DNA of 64,000 nt, taken from positions 266,915 to 330,914 of the forward strand of contig CAYWQB010000003.1 of the NCBI GenBank assembly GCA_964460785.1, written 5' to 3'. Numbering within the stretch: position 1 is the first letter of the stretch; each line of letters begins with the position of its first letter. The notes beneath the pieces are model-generated. The model was given only the letters and a program-made list of their open reading frames with translations. It ran no database searches and was not told where the DNA came from. This document shows positions 15,381 to 24,219 of the stretch, piece after piece. The translations under genes and the position numbers were made by a program. This DNA comes from CAYWQB01 sp964460785 (GTDB lineage: Bacteria > Chlamydiota > Chlamydiia > Chlamydiales > CAYWQB01).

Positions 15381-16409
15381 ATGAAAAAATTAATCTCCTG
15401 GTTCGAATCAAATAAACGCTTACTTCCTTGGCGTATCAATAAAACACCTTATGCCGTTTGGGTTTCAGAGGTGATGTTGCAGCAAACACGAGCAGAAGTC
15501 GTCATTGGCTACTTTGATCGTTGGATGCAAACTTATCCTACAATTTATGATCTTGCTGCTGCTACGGAAGAGCAGGTCATAAAATCTTGGGAAGGGTTAG
15601 GGTATTATTCTCGAGCAAGAAACCTGCGTAATGGGGCACGCAAAATTGTTACAGAGGATGGAGGCTGTTTCCCAGACTCTTTAGAAGCATTGCGAGCTGT
15701 ACCTGGTATTGGGCCCTATACAGCAGGAGCGATTTTATCTTTTGCTTTTGAAAAACGGGCTGTCGCTATTGATGGCAATGTTTTACGGGTCTTATCTAGG
15801 TATTGGTGCCAAGAAGAAGAGATTGATAAGAGCTCAACGCGCAGTCTGTTCGCTAAGCGGCTGGAGGTAGAGCTTCCGCAGGCAAAGCCTTGGGTTGCTA
15901 TGGAGGGGCTCATTGAGCTTGGGGCTTTGATTTGCAAGCCTAAGCCTCTTTGTCACCTCTGCCCACTAAAGAAGTCTTGTCAAGCATACCAGCAAGGGCG
16001 GACATTGGATCTGCCCAACAAGAAAAAACGCAAAAAAATAGAGAAAATCGACCGTTCTGTGGCTTGTATTGAGCATCAGGGAAAAATTTTGATGCGCAAA
16101 GTGCCTGAGGGGCAGGTGATGGCTGGCTTATATGAGCTTCCCTATATTGAAGGGCGCGTGCAATGCTCCGGAAAGATTGGGGAACTAGTGGGGATGCAAT
16201 TAAAAGGTAAAGGGGAGTACCCGTCCGTGCAGCATGGCTTCACGCACTATCAGGTAACACTATATCCTGTGGTTTATGAGGTATTAGCAGGACAGGCTCA
16301 TCCATCATTTGAATGGTTAGCAAAAGAAGATCTTGCTGAGATGAGTTGTCCAAGTGGCCACCGAGAGATTGTTGCAAGGATGTTAGCAAAAAAAAGAGAG
16401 GGCTTATAA
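15381..16409 (+). CDS. mutY: Adenine DNA glycosylase MutY
   Basis: A base-excision repair enzyme that removes adenine mispaired with 8-oxoguanine, 342 residues from the ATG at 15381. Catalytic residues are visible: Glu30 in VWVSEVMLQQT and Asp131 in AVAIDGNVLRVLSR. The helix-hairpin-helix is VPGIGPYTAGAI. A 4Fe-4S cluster is formed by C-x6-C-x2-C-x5-C in CKPKPLCHLCPLKKSC. The C-terminal NUDIX-like domain that reads 8-oxoG follows from about residue 225. No clear ribosome-binding site precedes the ATG. A TTG six bases upstream is in frame but unlikely. Confidence 0.96.
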   Translation: MKKLISWFESNKRLLPWRINKTPYAVWVSEVMLQQTRAEVVIGYFDRWMQTYPTIYDLAAATEEQVIKSWEGLGYYSRARNLRNGARKIVTEDGGCFPDSLEALRAVPGIGPYTAGAILSFAFEKRAVAIDGNVLRVLSRYWCQEEEIDKSSTRSLFAKRLEVELPQAKPWVAMEGLIELGALICKPKPLCHLCPLKKSCQAYQQGRTLDLPNKKKRKKIEKIDRSVACIEHQGKILMRKVPEGQVMAGLYELPYIEGRVQCSGKIGELVGMQLKGKGEYPSVQHGFTHYQVTLYPVVYEVLAGQAHPSFEWLAKEDLAEMSCPSGHREIVARMLAKKREGL

Positions 16410-16513
16410 AAGCCCCCTCAGAAAGCCGTGCGGGTTACGTCCACACGGTGGGAGGAAACAAATGCGACCTTCTGCTTGTGTGCAAAGAAGAGAGCATCAG
16501 GCACTTTTGTTTC

Positions 16514-16858
16514 TCAAGTTTGCTTTTCTCTGCTTGTTTGAATCAGGTCTGTGACAACCTTTGATTCGCTAAGCTGGTTTTTATCAGTGGCTCTTTGATA
16601 GTGCTTAAAGTAGCGTAAAGCTTCTTGCATCTTCCCCTCCTGTAAGTAGGCTTTCCCTAGATGATAGTAGGGAGTAGGTGAAGATTTATCGCACTTTACG
16701 GCCCGCAAAAAAGAGCGGATCGCTTTATTCGTTCTTTGTGTTCGCATATAGGCCAGCCCCAGGTTAAAGTGGGCAATAGGGCTATTTGGCTTTTGGCGAA
16801 GAATCGACCGATAGGCATCAATGGCCATCTGATCCCAAAATGCTTGATTATGTTGCAT
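16514..16858 (-). CDS. Small TPR-repeat protein
   Basis: 114 residues containing about two and a half tetratricopeptide repeats. Consensus positions are clear in AHFNLGLAYMRTQRTNKAIR and YYHLGKAYLQEGKMQEALRY. There is no signal peptide or membrane segment. TPR proteins of this size usually act as protein-binding adaptors; in chlamydiae many are type III secretion chaperones, but nothing in this sequence proves that. The 104-base gap to mutY (16410-16513) holds two short imperfect hairpins and no gene that I can support. Confidence 0.7.
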   Translation of the reverse strand: MQHNQAFWDQMAIDAYRSILRQKPNSPIAHFNLGLAYMRTQRTNKAIRSFLRAVKCDKSSPTPYYHLGKAYLQEGKMQEALRYFKHYQRATDKNQLSESKVVTDLIQTSREKQT

Positions 16859-16959
16859 ATAGAGCCTCTCATGTTTAGATTGGCTCCCCCATTAAAAACC
16901 TCTTTGCTTTGTTTTCTATCTATTAATACGTAATTTTAATAGTAAAACTTTAGAAGTTT

Positions 16960-17658
16960 TTAATTTATTTTAGATAATCTTTTATTAACATAGTTATTAA
17001 AGGATAGGTTTCCTTTAGAAAAAACTTTGTTTATTTTGTTTTCTAGAGGAGCTTTCCTCACAAGGGCTTGAAGCTTTTTCCATTGCTTAACTTCCTTATC
17101 CTCTTGGTTTAAAGATTGATAAAGGAAGCCAAGGCGTGCCGCATTATAAAGGGCTAAAGTGGAGTGAGGTTGCTCACTGAGCTGCTCTGCTAGCTCTTCT
17201 GAAGCGCTAGCTGCTTCTTGCAGCTTCCCTTGAGCCACAAGAAGGCTCACCTCAGTAAATGTCTTATATGGTGCAGCCTTTGTCTTTTGTCGCAAACTTC
17301 TTTGCTTGCGAGGCAGTTCTGGGACTTTCCCCTCTAAAAGCTTTGCCTGAGCGAGTCGGCCACTATACTCTTCTTTCAGGTTAGGGGTCGCATCAACAAG
17401 GGATTGTAGAGCTGATACACTTGAAGCAAAGATCTCATTGTTGCCATGAAGTATTTCTTGCTCTATCTCTTTTGCCTGAAGAAAGGCTTGCTGGGCTTTT
17501 TCCTTGTTTCCTTCCCAAAAACGGAAGCTAAGGGCAAAAATAAGGACCAATGCTAAAGATAAATAAACAATGCGACGCTTGTAACTAGAGAAAAACGTTA
17601 CGAGACGATCACTTAAACCACTCTCATCATTCACGATATCAATAACTTTCTGGTCCAT
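16960..17658 (-). CDS. Membrane protein with helical repeats, unknown
   Basis: 232 residues with a single transmembrane segment at about 30-48 after a short cytoplasmic start. The remaining 180 residues are helical and carry TPR-like pairs (for example VAQGKLQEAASASEELAEQL and LYNAARLGFLYQSLNQEDKE). The layout resembles YfgM-type inner-membrane TPR proteins, but I see no diagnostic motif. It is divergent from parB across a 211-base gap that holds a 7-bp palindrome. Confidence 0.6.
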   Translation of the reverse strand: MDQKVIDIVNDESGLSDRLVTFFSSYKRRIVYLSLALVLIFALSFRFWEGNKEKAQQAFLQAKEIEQEILHGNNEIFASSVSALQSLVDATPNLKEEYSGRLAQAKLLEGKVPELPRKQRSLRQKTKAAPYKTFTEVSLLVAQGKLQEAASASEELAEQLSEQPHSTLALYNAARLGFLYQSLNQEDKEVKQWKKLQALVRKAPLENKINKVFSKGNLSFNNYVNKRLSKIN

Positions 17659-17815
17659 CCTTCACCTCTCTATTCACTAGCGCGGGATTTTAGCGATCTC
17701 TTTGGAATCCTGTAAAGAAGCAAAATTAGAATGATTGCACGAATTTCGTAGCCTTGCATATATTCAGTTCCCATGAGGATCCCAGGATCCATAAGAGAAG
17801 AAACTCATCTAGCCT

Positions 17816-17832
17816 ACTCCCTATCAGGGAGT
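17816..17832. repeat. Palindrome upstream of parB
   Basis: ACTCCCT-ATC-AGGGAGT is a perfect 7-bp inverted repeat with a 3-base spacer, 37 bases before the parB start. It could be an operator or an mRNA hairpin. It does not resemble the bacterial parS consensus. An additional repeat, GGATCCcaGGATCC, lies about 30 bases further upstream. Confidence 0.4.
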
Positions 17833-17869
17833 TCATAAATAAAGATCGCGGAAAGGAAGGAAAAGAGGA

Positions 17870-18745
17870 ATGGGTCTATTAAAGTCTTTTGAAAAGTTAT
17901 TTACCTCTACAGGAGAACCCCTATCGAATCAGGGGGAATTAAAAGAGATCCCTATTGATCAAATCAAGATTAGCCCCTTCCAGACACGGCGTCAATTTTC
18001 TGAAGATCAGCTAGAAGAGCTGGCAAAGTCCATCCGAGAGGTCGGCATTTTGCAGCCTCCTGTGGTGCGTCCCCTCCCCTCTGGAGATGGCTATGAATTG
18101 ATTGCAGGTGAGCGTCGCTTTCGTGCAGCTCAGCTAGCAGGGCTAGAGCTTCTTCCTGCTATTGTACGTGAGACAGGAACAGAAATTTCTGCTCAAGCCA
18201 CTCTCATCGAGAACCTTCAAAGAGTGGACCTAAACCCTATGGAAACCTCAGAAGCTTTACATAGCTTGCATGAGGAATTTTCCTGGAATCAAGAGCAGAT
18301 TGCAGAAAAAGTTGGGAAAAAACGCTCTACCATTGCCAATTATCTGCGCTTGCTTGCTCTACCAAAGAGCATTCAAGAGGGGCTGCGCCAGCAAAAAATT
18401 TCAATGGGGCATGCCAAGGTGATCCTTTCTTTGAGTAAGCCAGAAGATCAAGAAGAGCTGTATCAGCGCGTTGTTCGCGAGGGGCTGACTGTTCGTGAAG
18501 CAGAATCTCTCTTGCGTACATCTGTTGAAGAGAGCAGTGATAAAAAGCGAGCAAGGAAAGAAGCGCCTGAAAAAAACCCTTTTATCGAAGATATTTCAGA
18601 TAGGTTGCGTCGGCAGTTAGGAACAAAGGTTATTCTTTCAGCCAATAAAAAGAATAAAGGGAATATTCGCATTAACTTTCAAAACTTAGATGACTTAGAG
18701 CGCTTGCTTGAGCTATTAGGAGTTTCAGAACAAAACTCTCTATAG
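17870..18745 (+). CDS. parB: Chromosome-partitioning protein ParB
   Basis: A CTP-dependent DNA clamp that loads at parS, 291 residues. The N-terminal ParB/Srx domain has IPIDQIKISPFQTRR, the Box II motif GERRFRAA (CTP binding) and ATLIENLQRVDLNP. The helix-turn-helix follows at about residues 140-170 (EQIAEKVGKKRSTIANYLRL). The C-terminal dimer domain is short. ParA is not adjacent, as in Chlamydia, where parB lies beside dppF; here dppDF are about 30 kb away. An AGGAAGGAAAAGAGGA stretch serves as ribosome-binding site. Confidence 0.96.
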   Translation: MGLLKSFEKLFTSTGEPLSNQGELKEIPIDQIKISPFQTRRQFSEDQLEELAKSIREVGILQPPVVRPLPSGDGYELIAGERRFRAAQLAGLELLPAIVRETGTEISAQATLIENLQRVDLNPMETSEALHSLHEEFSWNQEQIAEKVGKKRSTIANYLRLLALPKSIQEGLRQQKISMGHAKVILSLSKPEDQEELYQRVVREGLTVREAESLLRTSVEESSDKKRARKEAPEKNPFIEDISDRLRRQLGTKVILSANKKNKGNIRINFQNLDDLERLLELLGVSEQNSL

Positions 18746-18768
18746 AGAGTCTAGCACAAGGAGGGGGA

Positions 18769-20910
18769 ATGCAAGAAAAGGGTGTATGGCACGCAATTCA
18801 CATTGAGGAGATGCACTGCAGCTCTTGCGTTCCTGCTATTGAACAGGCTCTCCAGCCTGTTGAGGTCATTCAAGATTTTTTCGTTGATGTTGCTTCCCAG
18901 CAGGCTTGGATAGAGCTTCCCATAGGGGAAAAAGACTCCTTACAAGAGGCTCTTAAACAGCTAAAGAAAAAAGGTTTTACAGCTCAGGTGATGGAAGGAG
19001 GAGCGGCTTTTCAAGAGAGGGTCTCGCAAGCACCTCTCCTTCGTTTAGTGATTTGTCTTCTTTGCTTTATCCCCTTTTTACTAGCGATGATCTCTCACTG
19101 GGTGGGAGCCTCCTTTTCCTTATCTCCTGAGGTCCAGCTTGCTCTTGCTTTGCTTGTGCAAGCGTATGGTGCGTGGCCCTTTTATCTTCATGGGAAGCGC
19201 TCTCTTCTTCAAAAGAGAGCAAATATGGATGTCTTAGTCTCTTTAGGCTCCATTTCTGCTTTTGTTCTCAGCTTATATGCCTACGTGTTCACTCCTGATA
19301 AGCCCCTGTATTTTGAAGCGTCTGTGGGGATTATTGCGCTTGTTTTGCTTGGGAGATTTTTAGAAGACAAAGCGAAAAAAAATGCCTCTAAAGTGATTGC
19401 AGAGTTGATCGCCTTTAAACCCAAAATGGCTTTTGTTCACCGTCAAGGGGAATGGAAGACAGTTCCGGCATCTTCAATTAAGCAAGGAGAAACCTTTGCC
19501 GTTCGTACAGGCGAGCAGATACCAGCAGATGGGGATGTGCTGACAGGCGTAGCGAGTGTGGATGAGTCCTTGCTTACAGGAGAGAGCCTGCCCATAGAAA
19601 AAAAAGCAGGGTCCTCTCTGATTGGAGGAAGCTTGCTGTTACAGGGACAAGTTGAAGCCTGTGCGAGCAAAAGTGGAGGGAATACGCTTTTGCATGAGAT
19701 GATTCGCTCTGTTCAGCAAGCACAGAAAGTGAAGGCTCCTTTACAGAGAGTCGCAGATCAAGTGAGTGCTGTCTTTGTTCCTATAATTGTTGTTATCGGC
19801 ATGATTACCTTTCTCTCTTGGCTTGTTGTCGGAGCTGCTTGGACAGAGGCTATGGAGCATACCGTGAGTGTTTGGCTTATTGCTTGCCCCTGTGCTCTTG
19901 GCCTTGCAACACCGATGGTGATTACCTGTGCATCGGGATTGGGGGCTCGCTATGGTCTGTTTTTTAAGGGGGGAGCCTTTATTGAAAAGCTGGCTCATGT
20001 CTCACACCTCTGCTTTGATAAAACAGGAACCTTAACAAAGGGAGAACCTGTTGTCGCTGATATGCAGTTAAGTAGACTGGATGACCAGGAGATGCAACGC
20101 TGTATCTCGCTAGCTGCCACCTCAGCACACCCCTTAGCTCAAGCGATATGGAGCTATGGAAAAGAGCAAAAAATAACAATAGGGCCAGTTGATCAAGTTA
20201 AAGAAACTCCAGGGCAGGGCGTTGTGGGGTTTTTTCAAGGAGAGCAGTATGCAATGGGGTCGGCTGCTTTTGTAGAGCAGGCTCTACATCTTTCTTTAAA
20301 TGAGCAGGCTACGGAAAAAACAGCTGTATTTTTCGCCTCTAAACAGGGGGTGTTAGTGACGTTCTATTTTGAAGACCCCTTAAGAGAAGAAGCGAGTGAT
20401 GTCTTAACAAAGATCCATTCTGCAAAGATTAAAACCTTCTTATTAAGTGGGGACCGGCAAGAGGTTGTAGCTAAGGTGCGCCAGAAGCTTCAGTTACACA
20501 AAGCTGTTGGTCAGCTGTCTCCAGATGAGAAACTTGCTACAATTAAGCGGCTTCAAAGAGAGGGGGGCTGTGTGGCTATGGTTGGGGATGGGCTGAATGA
20601 TGCCCCTGCGTTAGCGATGAGTGATATTGGATTTTGTATGCCGAAAGGGAGTGCTGTTAGCTTAGAAGCTGCGGATGTGACTCTTTTAGGGGGAAGCTTA
20701 AAAGGGCTGGTGCACGCCTTCAACCTAAGTCGATTAGCTAACCGCAAGATCAAACAAAATCTCTTCTTTGCATTTATTTATAATTGCTTGGGGGTACCCA
20801 TTGCTGCCATGGGGGAGCTAACCCCTATTGTTGCAGCTATTGCAATGATGTGCAGTTCTCTTTCTGTAGTTTTAAATGCACTTATTTTATTGCGATCTCG
20901 ATTAGACTGA
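18769..20910 (+). CDS. copA: Copper-exporting P1B-type ATPase
   Basis: 713 residues. One N-terminal heavy-metal-binding domain has M-H-C-S-S-C (Cys17, Cys20). The transmembrane metal site is C373-P-C375; the phosphorylated aspartate is Asp417 in DKTGTLTKGE. TGES appears in the actuator domain and GDGLNDAPAL in the hinge. The last two membrane helices carry YN (FAFIYNCLG) and M-x-x-S-S (MMCSSLS), which mark the Cu(I) subgroup (1B-1) rather than zinc or cadmium pumps. It lies 23 bases after parB and could share its transcript. No copper chaperone or CueR-type regulator is adjacent. Confidence 0.9.
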   Translation: MQEKGVWHAIHIEEMHCSSCVPAIEQALQPVEVIQDFFVDVASQQAWIELPIGEKDSLQEALKQLKKKGFTAQVMEGGAAFQERVSQAPLLRLVICLLCFIPFLLAMISHWVGASFSLSPEVQLALALLVQAYGAWPFYLHGKRSLLQKRANMDVLVSLGSISAFVLSLYAYVFTPDKPLYFEASVGIIALVLLGRFLEDKAKKNASKVIAELIAFKPKMAFVHRQGEWKTVPASSIKQGETFAVRTGEQIPADGDVLTGVASVDESLLTGESLPIEKKAGSSLIGGSLLLQGQVEACASKSGGNTLLHEMIRSVQQAQKVKAPLQRVADQVSAVFVPIIVVIGMITFLSWLVVGAAWTEAMEHTVSVWLIACPCALGLATPMVITCASGLGARYGLFFKGGAFIEKLAHVSHLCFDKTGTLTKGEPVVADMQLSRLDDQEMQRCISLAATSAHPLAQAIWSYGKEQKITIGPVDQVKETPGQGVVGFFQGEQYAMGSAAFVEQALHLSLNEQATEKTAVFFASKQGVLVTFYFEDPLREEASDVLTKIHSAKIKTFLLSGDRQEVVAKVRQKLQLHKAVGQLSPDEKLATIKRLQREGGCVAMVGDGLNDAPALAMSDIGFCMPKGSAVSLEAADVTLLGGSLKGLVHAFNLSRLANRKIKQNLFFAFIYNCLGVPIAAMGELTPIVAAIAMMCSSLSVVLNALILLRSRLD

Positions 20911-21040
20911 ATTTTCAATTAATAGCTATGCAAATACCTGTTGAAAAACAAATTGCATCTTTTCAGTTCCTTTGTTATAAAATAAATCAGAATATAACAA
21001 AGCCTTTTTATCGTTTAGTTTAGAAGGAGCCCTCTCTCTC

Positions 21041-21268
21041 GTGGAGCAAAATAGTCCCCTTCGATTGCAGCACTTGCTCGATCGCCTGCTAGATAGTGAG
21101 TCAGACTCTGTCGCTTATCAGAGAAAACTTGATGAGGTGCTTGCTGCTGACAAAGAATTTCGTCTTTTGGAGGACTGCCTAGGGCTAGCCAAGAAGCACT
21201 ATAAGATGCTCAGACAGTACATTCAAGAAGAGCAACAACAAGAAATGCGTCGCTCCGCTAAGCAATAG
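21041..21268 (+). CDS. Small helical protein, unknown
   Basis: A 75-residue charged helical protein starting at a GTG that follows TAGAAGGAG. It has no signal peptide or membrane segment. It is followed 13 bases later by a 319-residue acidic protein, with which it probably forms a two-gene unit. The size and charge could suit a secretion chaperone or adaptor, but no family is recognised. Confidence 0.55.
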   Translation: MEQNSPLRLQHLLDRLLDSESDSVAYQRKLDEVLAADKEFRLLEDCLGLAKKHYKMLRQYIQEEQQQEMRRSAKQ

Positions 21269-21281
21269 GAGGCTTGGACTC

Positions 21282-22241
21282 GTGTCCGAAAATAATATTG
21301 GCCGTAAGGCTCTGTACAATCTTTTGCGTATCAACTGGCTTGAAGACTCCACCATGGAGGTAGAGTCATGGCAGGTGCAAGACTATAGAAAGCTCTCAAC
21401 TAGCCAGCTATTCGCAGAGCTCCAAGCATGTGGAATTTCTTGTAATCATGAGCAGTTTACTCACTATTTGGAGCAAGCTGAGCATCCTGAGCAACTTGCA
21501 GATACTTTGACTCCTGAAGAAAGTCCTGCGCCTTTGCAAGACCGTATCTATCTTAATGTTTTTGAGCTTTGGCGGCGATTGGCACAGCACAAGCCCTCCT
21601 TGGTGATCTTTGCTGATGAGTTAGACCATCAGGTTTTTTTATATGATGCAGGAGAAAGTGAAAGGGAAGATCTTTGCAATGTATTGGAGTACTTTCTTGA
21701 AATTTTAGAGGGAAGTCCTGATCCAGAAGAGTTCTTTCAAGAGCTCTGTGCAGAGTGTGGCCATGATATTGAGGCCTTTTTATATGACTATCTGGCTGAT
21801 GAGCTCGATAGAGAAAACTACTTATATGTCTCAGGCTTTTTAGATCGTATCTATGATTGCATCCCTTATAAAGCCCCATTTGATTTCTTGCGTGTTCGCT
21901 TGCAGTCTGTGTCTGATGTAGACCTTGCTCAAGAATTACTGGAACAAGTCCTAGGTGAGATTGATGACAATCCAGACTTTGACCTCGCTCTTGAAGTCTT
22001 GCGTTATCTTGTTCAGGTAGATGAAAAAGAGCAGTTTATGAACTTAGCTCGCGCACTTTGTGAGCAGGTAGAAACAGCAGATGATCTATCCGTGCTGCTT
22101 GAGGTATCGCAAGAAGGTGTGGGCTTGGCAAAAAAAGCAGAGATTTCTGCTCTTGCAGAAGATGTGGCACAAGCACCCGATCAATGGGCCATTTATAAAG
22201 AGCGCTTTGAAGAGATTCTAGGGGCGTCTCCTACTCTTTAA
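21282..22241 (+). CDS. Acidic helical protein, unknown
   Basis: 319 residues, very acidic, with leucine-rich helices throughout and no signal peptide or membrane helices. The start is a GTG preceded by AGGAGG. The sequence resembles type III secretion gatekeeper-like helical folds only in general composition; there is no motif to support that. It forms a pair with the preceding 75-residue gene and is convergent, with a 4-base overlap, with a phosphoesterase gene. The function is unknown. Confidence 0.6.
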   Translation: MSENNIGRKALYNLLRINWLEDSTMEVESWQVQDYRKLSTSQLFAELQACGISCNHEQFTHYLEQAEHPEQLADTLTPEESPAPLQDRIYLNVFELWRRLAQHKPSLVIFADELDHQVFLYDAGESEREDLCNVLEYFLEILEGSPDPEEFFQELCAECGHDIEAFLYDYLADELDRENYLYVSGFLDRIYDCIPYKAPFDFLRVRLQSVSDVDLAQELLEQVLGEIDDNPDFDLALEVLRYLVQVDEKEQFMNLARALCEQVETADDLSVLLEVSQEGVGLAKKAEISALAEDVAQAPDQWAIYKERFEEILGASPTL

Positions 22242-22987
22242 TCCAGTTTTGCAATCCACTTTAAATCAAAATCTAAGTAGTCACAAGAGGTCAAGTGATA
22301 GTGGACGCCTTTCGCCTCTCCGAAAGGAAGAGAGTTTGGGCGAACACTATGTAAGTGACCAAAGAGGCAGTGATTGATTCCATAGCTTTCTAAGATTGCA
22401 CTGGATTTTGAGGGGGAGAGTTCTGCAGAAATCGGAGGGTAGTGTGTCATGGCAATTTTAAGAGGTGCTTGAGAGTCGATTTGTTGGAGGCTTTGCTCTA
22501 AGCGCTGGAGTTCCCGGTCAAATCGTTTTTTATCTTCCTCTGTTAGCTCTTTCTGAAGAGTTTTACCCTCCCCTTGAATGTCAATATAAGGCAAAAAACC
22601 ATACTCATCGCTATCCCAAAGGCGCGTGCCTCCCAGTGCAACGCCTTTGAGGGAGATCGCATTATTGTGGATCGCATGAATAGACTTTGGAAGTTGTTCC
22701 TGGAGCTTTTTAAGAGAAGGCCACCAGTAATCATGGTTGCCCTTGATGAGGACTTTTTCTCCCGGGAGCTGGGCAATCCACTCCAGGTCAGGCACTGCTT
22801 CTTTCCATTTTTTTGCCCAGGAGATATCACCTGCGATCAAGACAATATCTTCAGGAGAGACCTTCTCTAGCCAGTGACGCTTGATTGTTTCATGGTGCTT
22901 GACCCAATGAGGGCCAAAGCGGTCCATGGATTTATCTGGTGTGCCAAAGGAAAGGTGGAGGTCTGCGATTGCCCAGATATGAGTCAT
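22238..22987 (-). CDS. Calcineurin-like metallophosphoesterase
   Basis: 249 residues with all dinuclear metal motifs in order: ADLHLS near the start, GDISW, GNHDYWW, THYPP and GHLHS near the end. These coordinate two metal ions that hydrolyse phosphoesters. Similar stand-alone phosphohydrolases occur in chlamydiae; the substrate cannot be told from sequence. It starts within a 4-base ATGA overlap with the upstream dihydroorotase-like gene, so the two are translationally coupled. There is no signal peptide, so it acts in the cytoplasm. Confidence 0.88.
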   Translation of the reverse strand: MTHIWAIADLHLSFGTPDKSMDRFGPHWVKHHETIKRHWLEKVSPEDIVLIAGDISWAKKWKEAVPDLEWIAQLPGEKVLIKGNHDYWWPSLKKLQEQLPKSIHAIHNNAISLKGVALGGTRLWDSDEYGFLPYIDIQGEGKTLQKELTEEDKKRFDRELQRLEQSLQQIDSQAPLKIAMTHYPPISAELSPSKSSAILESYGINHCLFGHLHSVRPNSLPFGEAKGVHYHLTSCDYLDFDLKWIAKLD

Positions 22988-24126
22988 TTGGAGGGTCCTT
23001 CTGATGGGTATTTGCGAAACAATTTAAAGATTCTACCCTCACAGACTGTGTATACCGGCCAGCCTGTCAAAGATAGTGTATGATAAAGTTCATAACGCCC
23101 CCTTGTACGAAAAAAATGTTCGGAGGGGCTCTTTTCTCGAGATAGATCGACAAGGGTAACATCTTGATTTGCTGGGATTTGAAAGATGCGTTCAGCGTTA
23201 TGGCGGGTTAGGTTCAAAATGTCTGCAAGGGAGAGGCCGCGCATCGTACCATATGTATACAGAAAGGGATAAAGAAGCTCTATGGTTCCCAGGCTACCTA
23301 GACGGGCTTCTGCTTGATGGCAGCGCAAATGATGTCCAGACCCAATACATGAAATGATTCCTTTTTTGATTGCGCTCCACAAGGCCTCAGAGAACTCTGG
23401 AGAGAACTGCTTTTTTAGCAATTGCCAGTCCTTGCATCCCCTCCCTTTCCAAGAAGAGGGGTCGATAAGTTGTAAATAGTCAATCCCACAGTCAACGGGC
23501 AAGCTATCAAGCTTTGCAGCTTGTATGATGTTTAATGTACGAGTGTTTTCAATAGGATAGAGATAGCTGCGTGTATGAAATTTTTCAATATAGTGAAAGA
23601 GGCGCTGGAAGTGGTTGCGATCACCTTGTGGATCCACCCATAAAAAAAGAGTGAAGTTATGTTCACTGGCTAGACGAAAGAGACGATCTGCATCACCTGC
23701 AGGCATGTGAGCGATCTGCTGAATGGAACAAGAGACAGTGCGTGTACCTGATCGATTTAAAGGCAGTTGGCCAACATCATCTGCACTGACCTTTGGGATA
23801 GGAGATACCTGCAGGGGAATTTTGACAGCCTTAAGTTGTGCTGTCAGCTGTTGCTTGCAGACTTTTAGCTGTTGCGATCCATGAATAGAAGGAGAGCAGT
23901 GAGTCAGGAGCTGTGTAGCCCCTCCCGAAAGCGCACTGCGCACGAGAATTTTCCAAGGTTCAACCGTTGTCGAAGGTTCACTTAGAGAGATGCGCACATG
24001 CGGGTCTATTGCTGCAGGAAGCAGGGTTAATCCAGGAGCATCGACTACCTCTTCAAAGGGGCTTTCTAAAGAGTAGTCGATCATTTCATGATCTGGAGTT
24101 AAGATATTCTTTATATAAAGCATCAA
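22984..24126 (-). CDS. Dihydroorotase-like protein lacking catalytic residues
   Basis: 380 residues with the overall plan of the amidohydrolase/dihydroorotase family: an N-terminal small domain, LTLLPAAIDPHVRIS where active enzymes have D-x-H-x-H, and a C-terminal SLADILNLTRHNAERIFQIP as in the family. The second metal histidine is Arg here (HVR), and the region of the catalytic Asp (usually ATDHAPH) reads IGSGHHLRC. It is thus probably not a working dihydroorotase. It may have a structural role, bind another enzyme, or use another chemistry. It is coupled to the metallophosphoesterase gene downstream. Confidence 0.7.
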   Translation of the reverse strand: MMLYIKNILTPDHEMIDYSLESPFEEVVDAPGLTLLPAAIDPHVRISLSEPSTTVEPWKILVRSALSGGATQLLTHCSPSIHGSQQLKVCKQQLTAQLKAVKIPLQVSPIPKVSADDVGQLPLNRSGTRTVSCSIQQIAHMPAGDADRLFRLASEHNFTLFLWVDPQGDRNHFQRLFHYIEKFHTRSYLYPIENTRTLNIIQAAKLDSLPVDCGIDYLQLIDPSSWKGRGCKDWQLLKKQFSPEFSEALWSAIKKGIISCIGSGHHLRCHQAEARLGSLGTIELLYPFLYTYGTMRGLSLADILNLTRHNAERIFQIPANQDVTLVDLSREKSPSEHFFRTRGRYELYHTLSLTGWPVYTVCEGRIFKLFRKYPSEGPSK

Positions 24127-24184
24127 GAAAACATAGATTTTTCTTGGGAAAGGTAGGCAAAGAGGGTAAATAAGGCAAGAAGAT

Positions 24185-24211
24185 AGCGGAGTGCTTTTTT
24201 TACACTCCGCT
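24185..24211 (-). terminator. Strong hairpin after the membrane-protein gene
   Basis: A perfect 9-bp stem AGCGGAGTG/CACTCCGCT encloses a loop with seven T residues on the plus strand. It lies 8 bases past the stop of the minus-strand gene at 24220. No T-tract follows the stem on the minus strand, so termination is likely but not certain. Confidence 0.5.
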
Positions 24212-24219
24212 GTTGCTCA

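Noticed and set aside
16410..16513. Possible small RNA or terminator after mutY
   Set aside because: Short imperfect hairpins (GGGCTT/AAGCCC, CCGTG/CACGG) without a T-tract; not enough to call.
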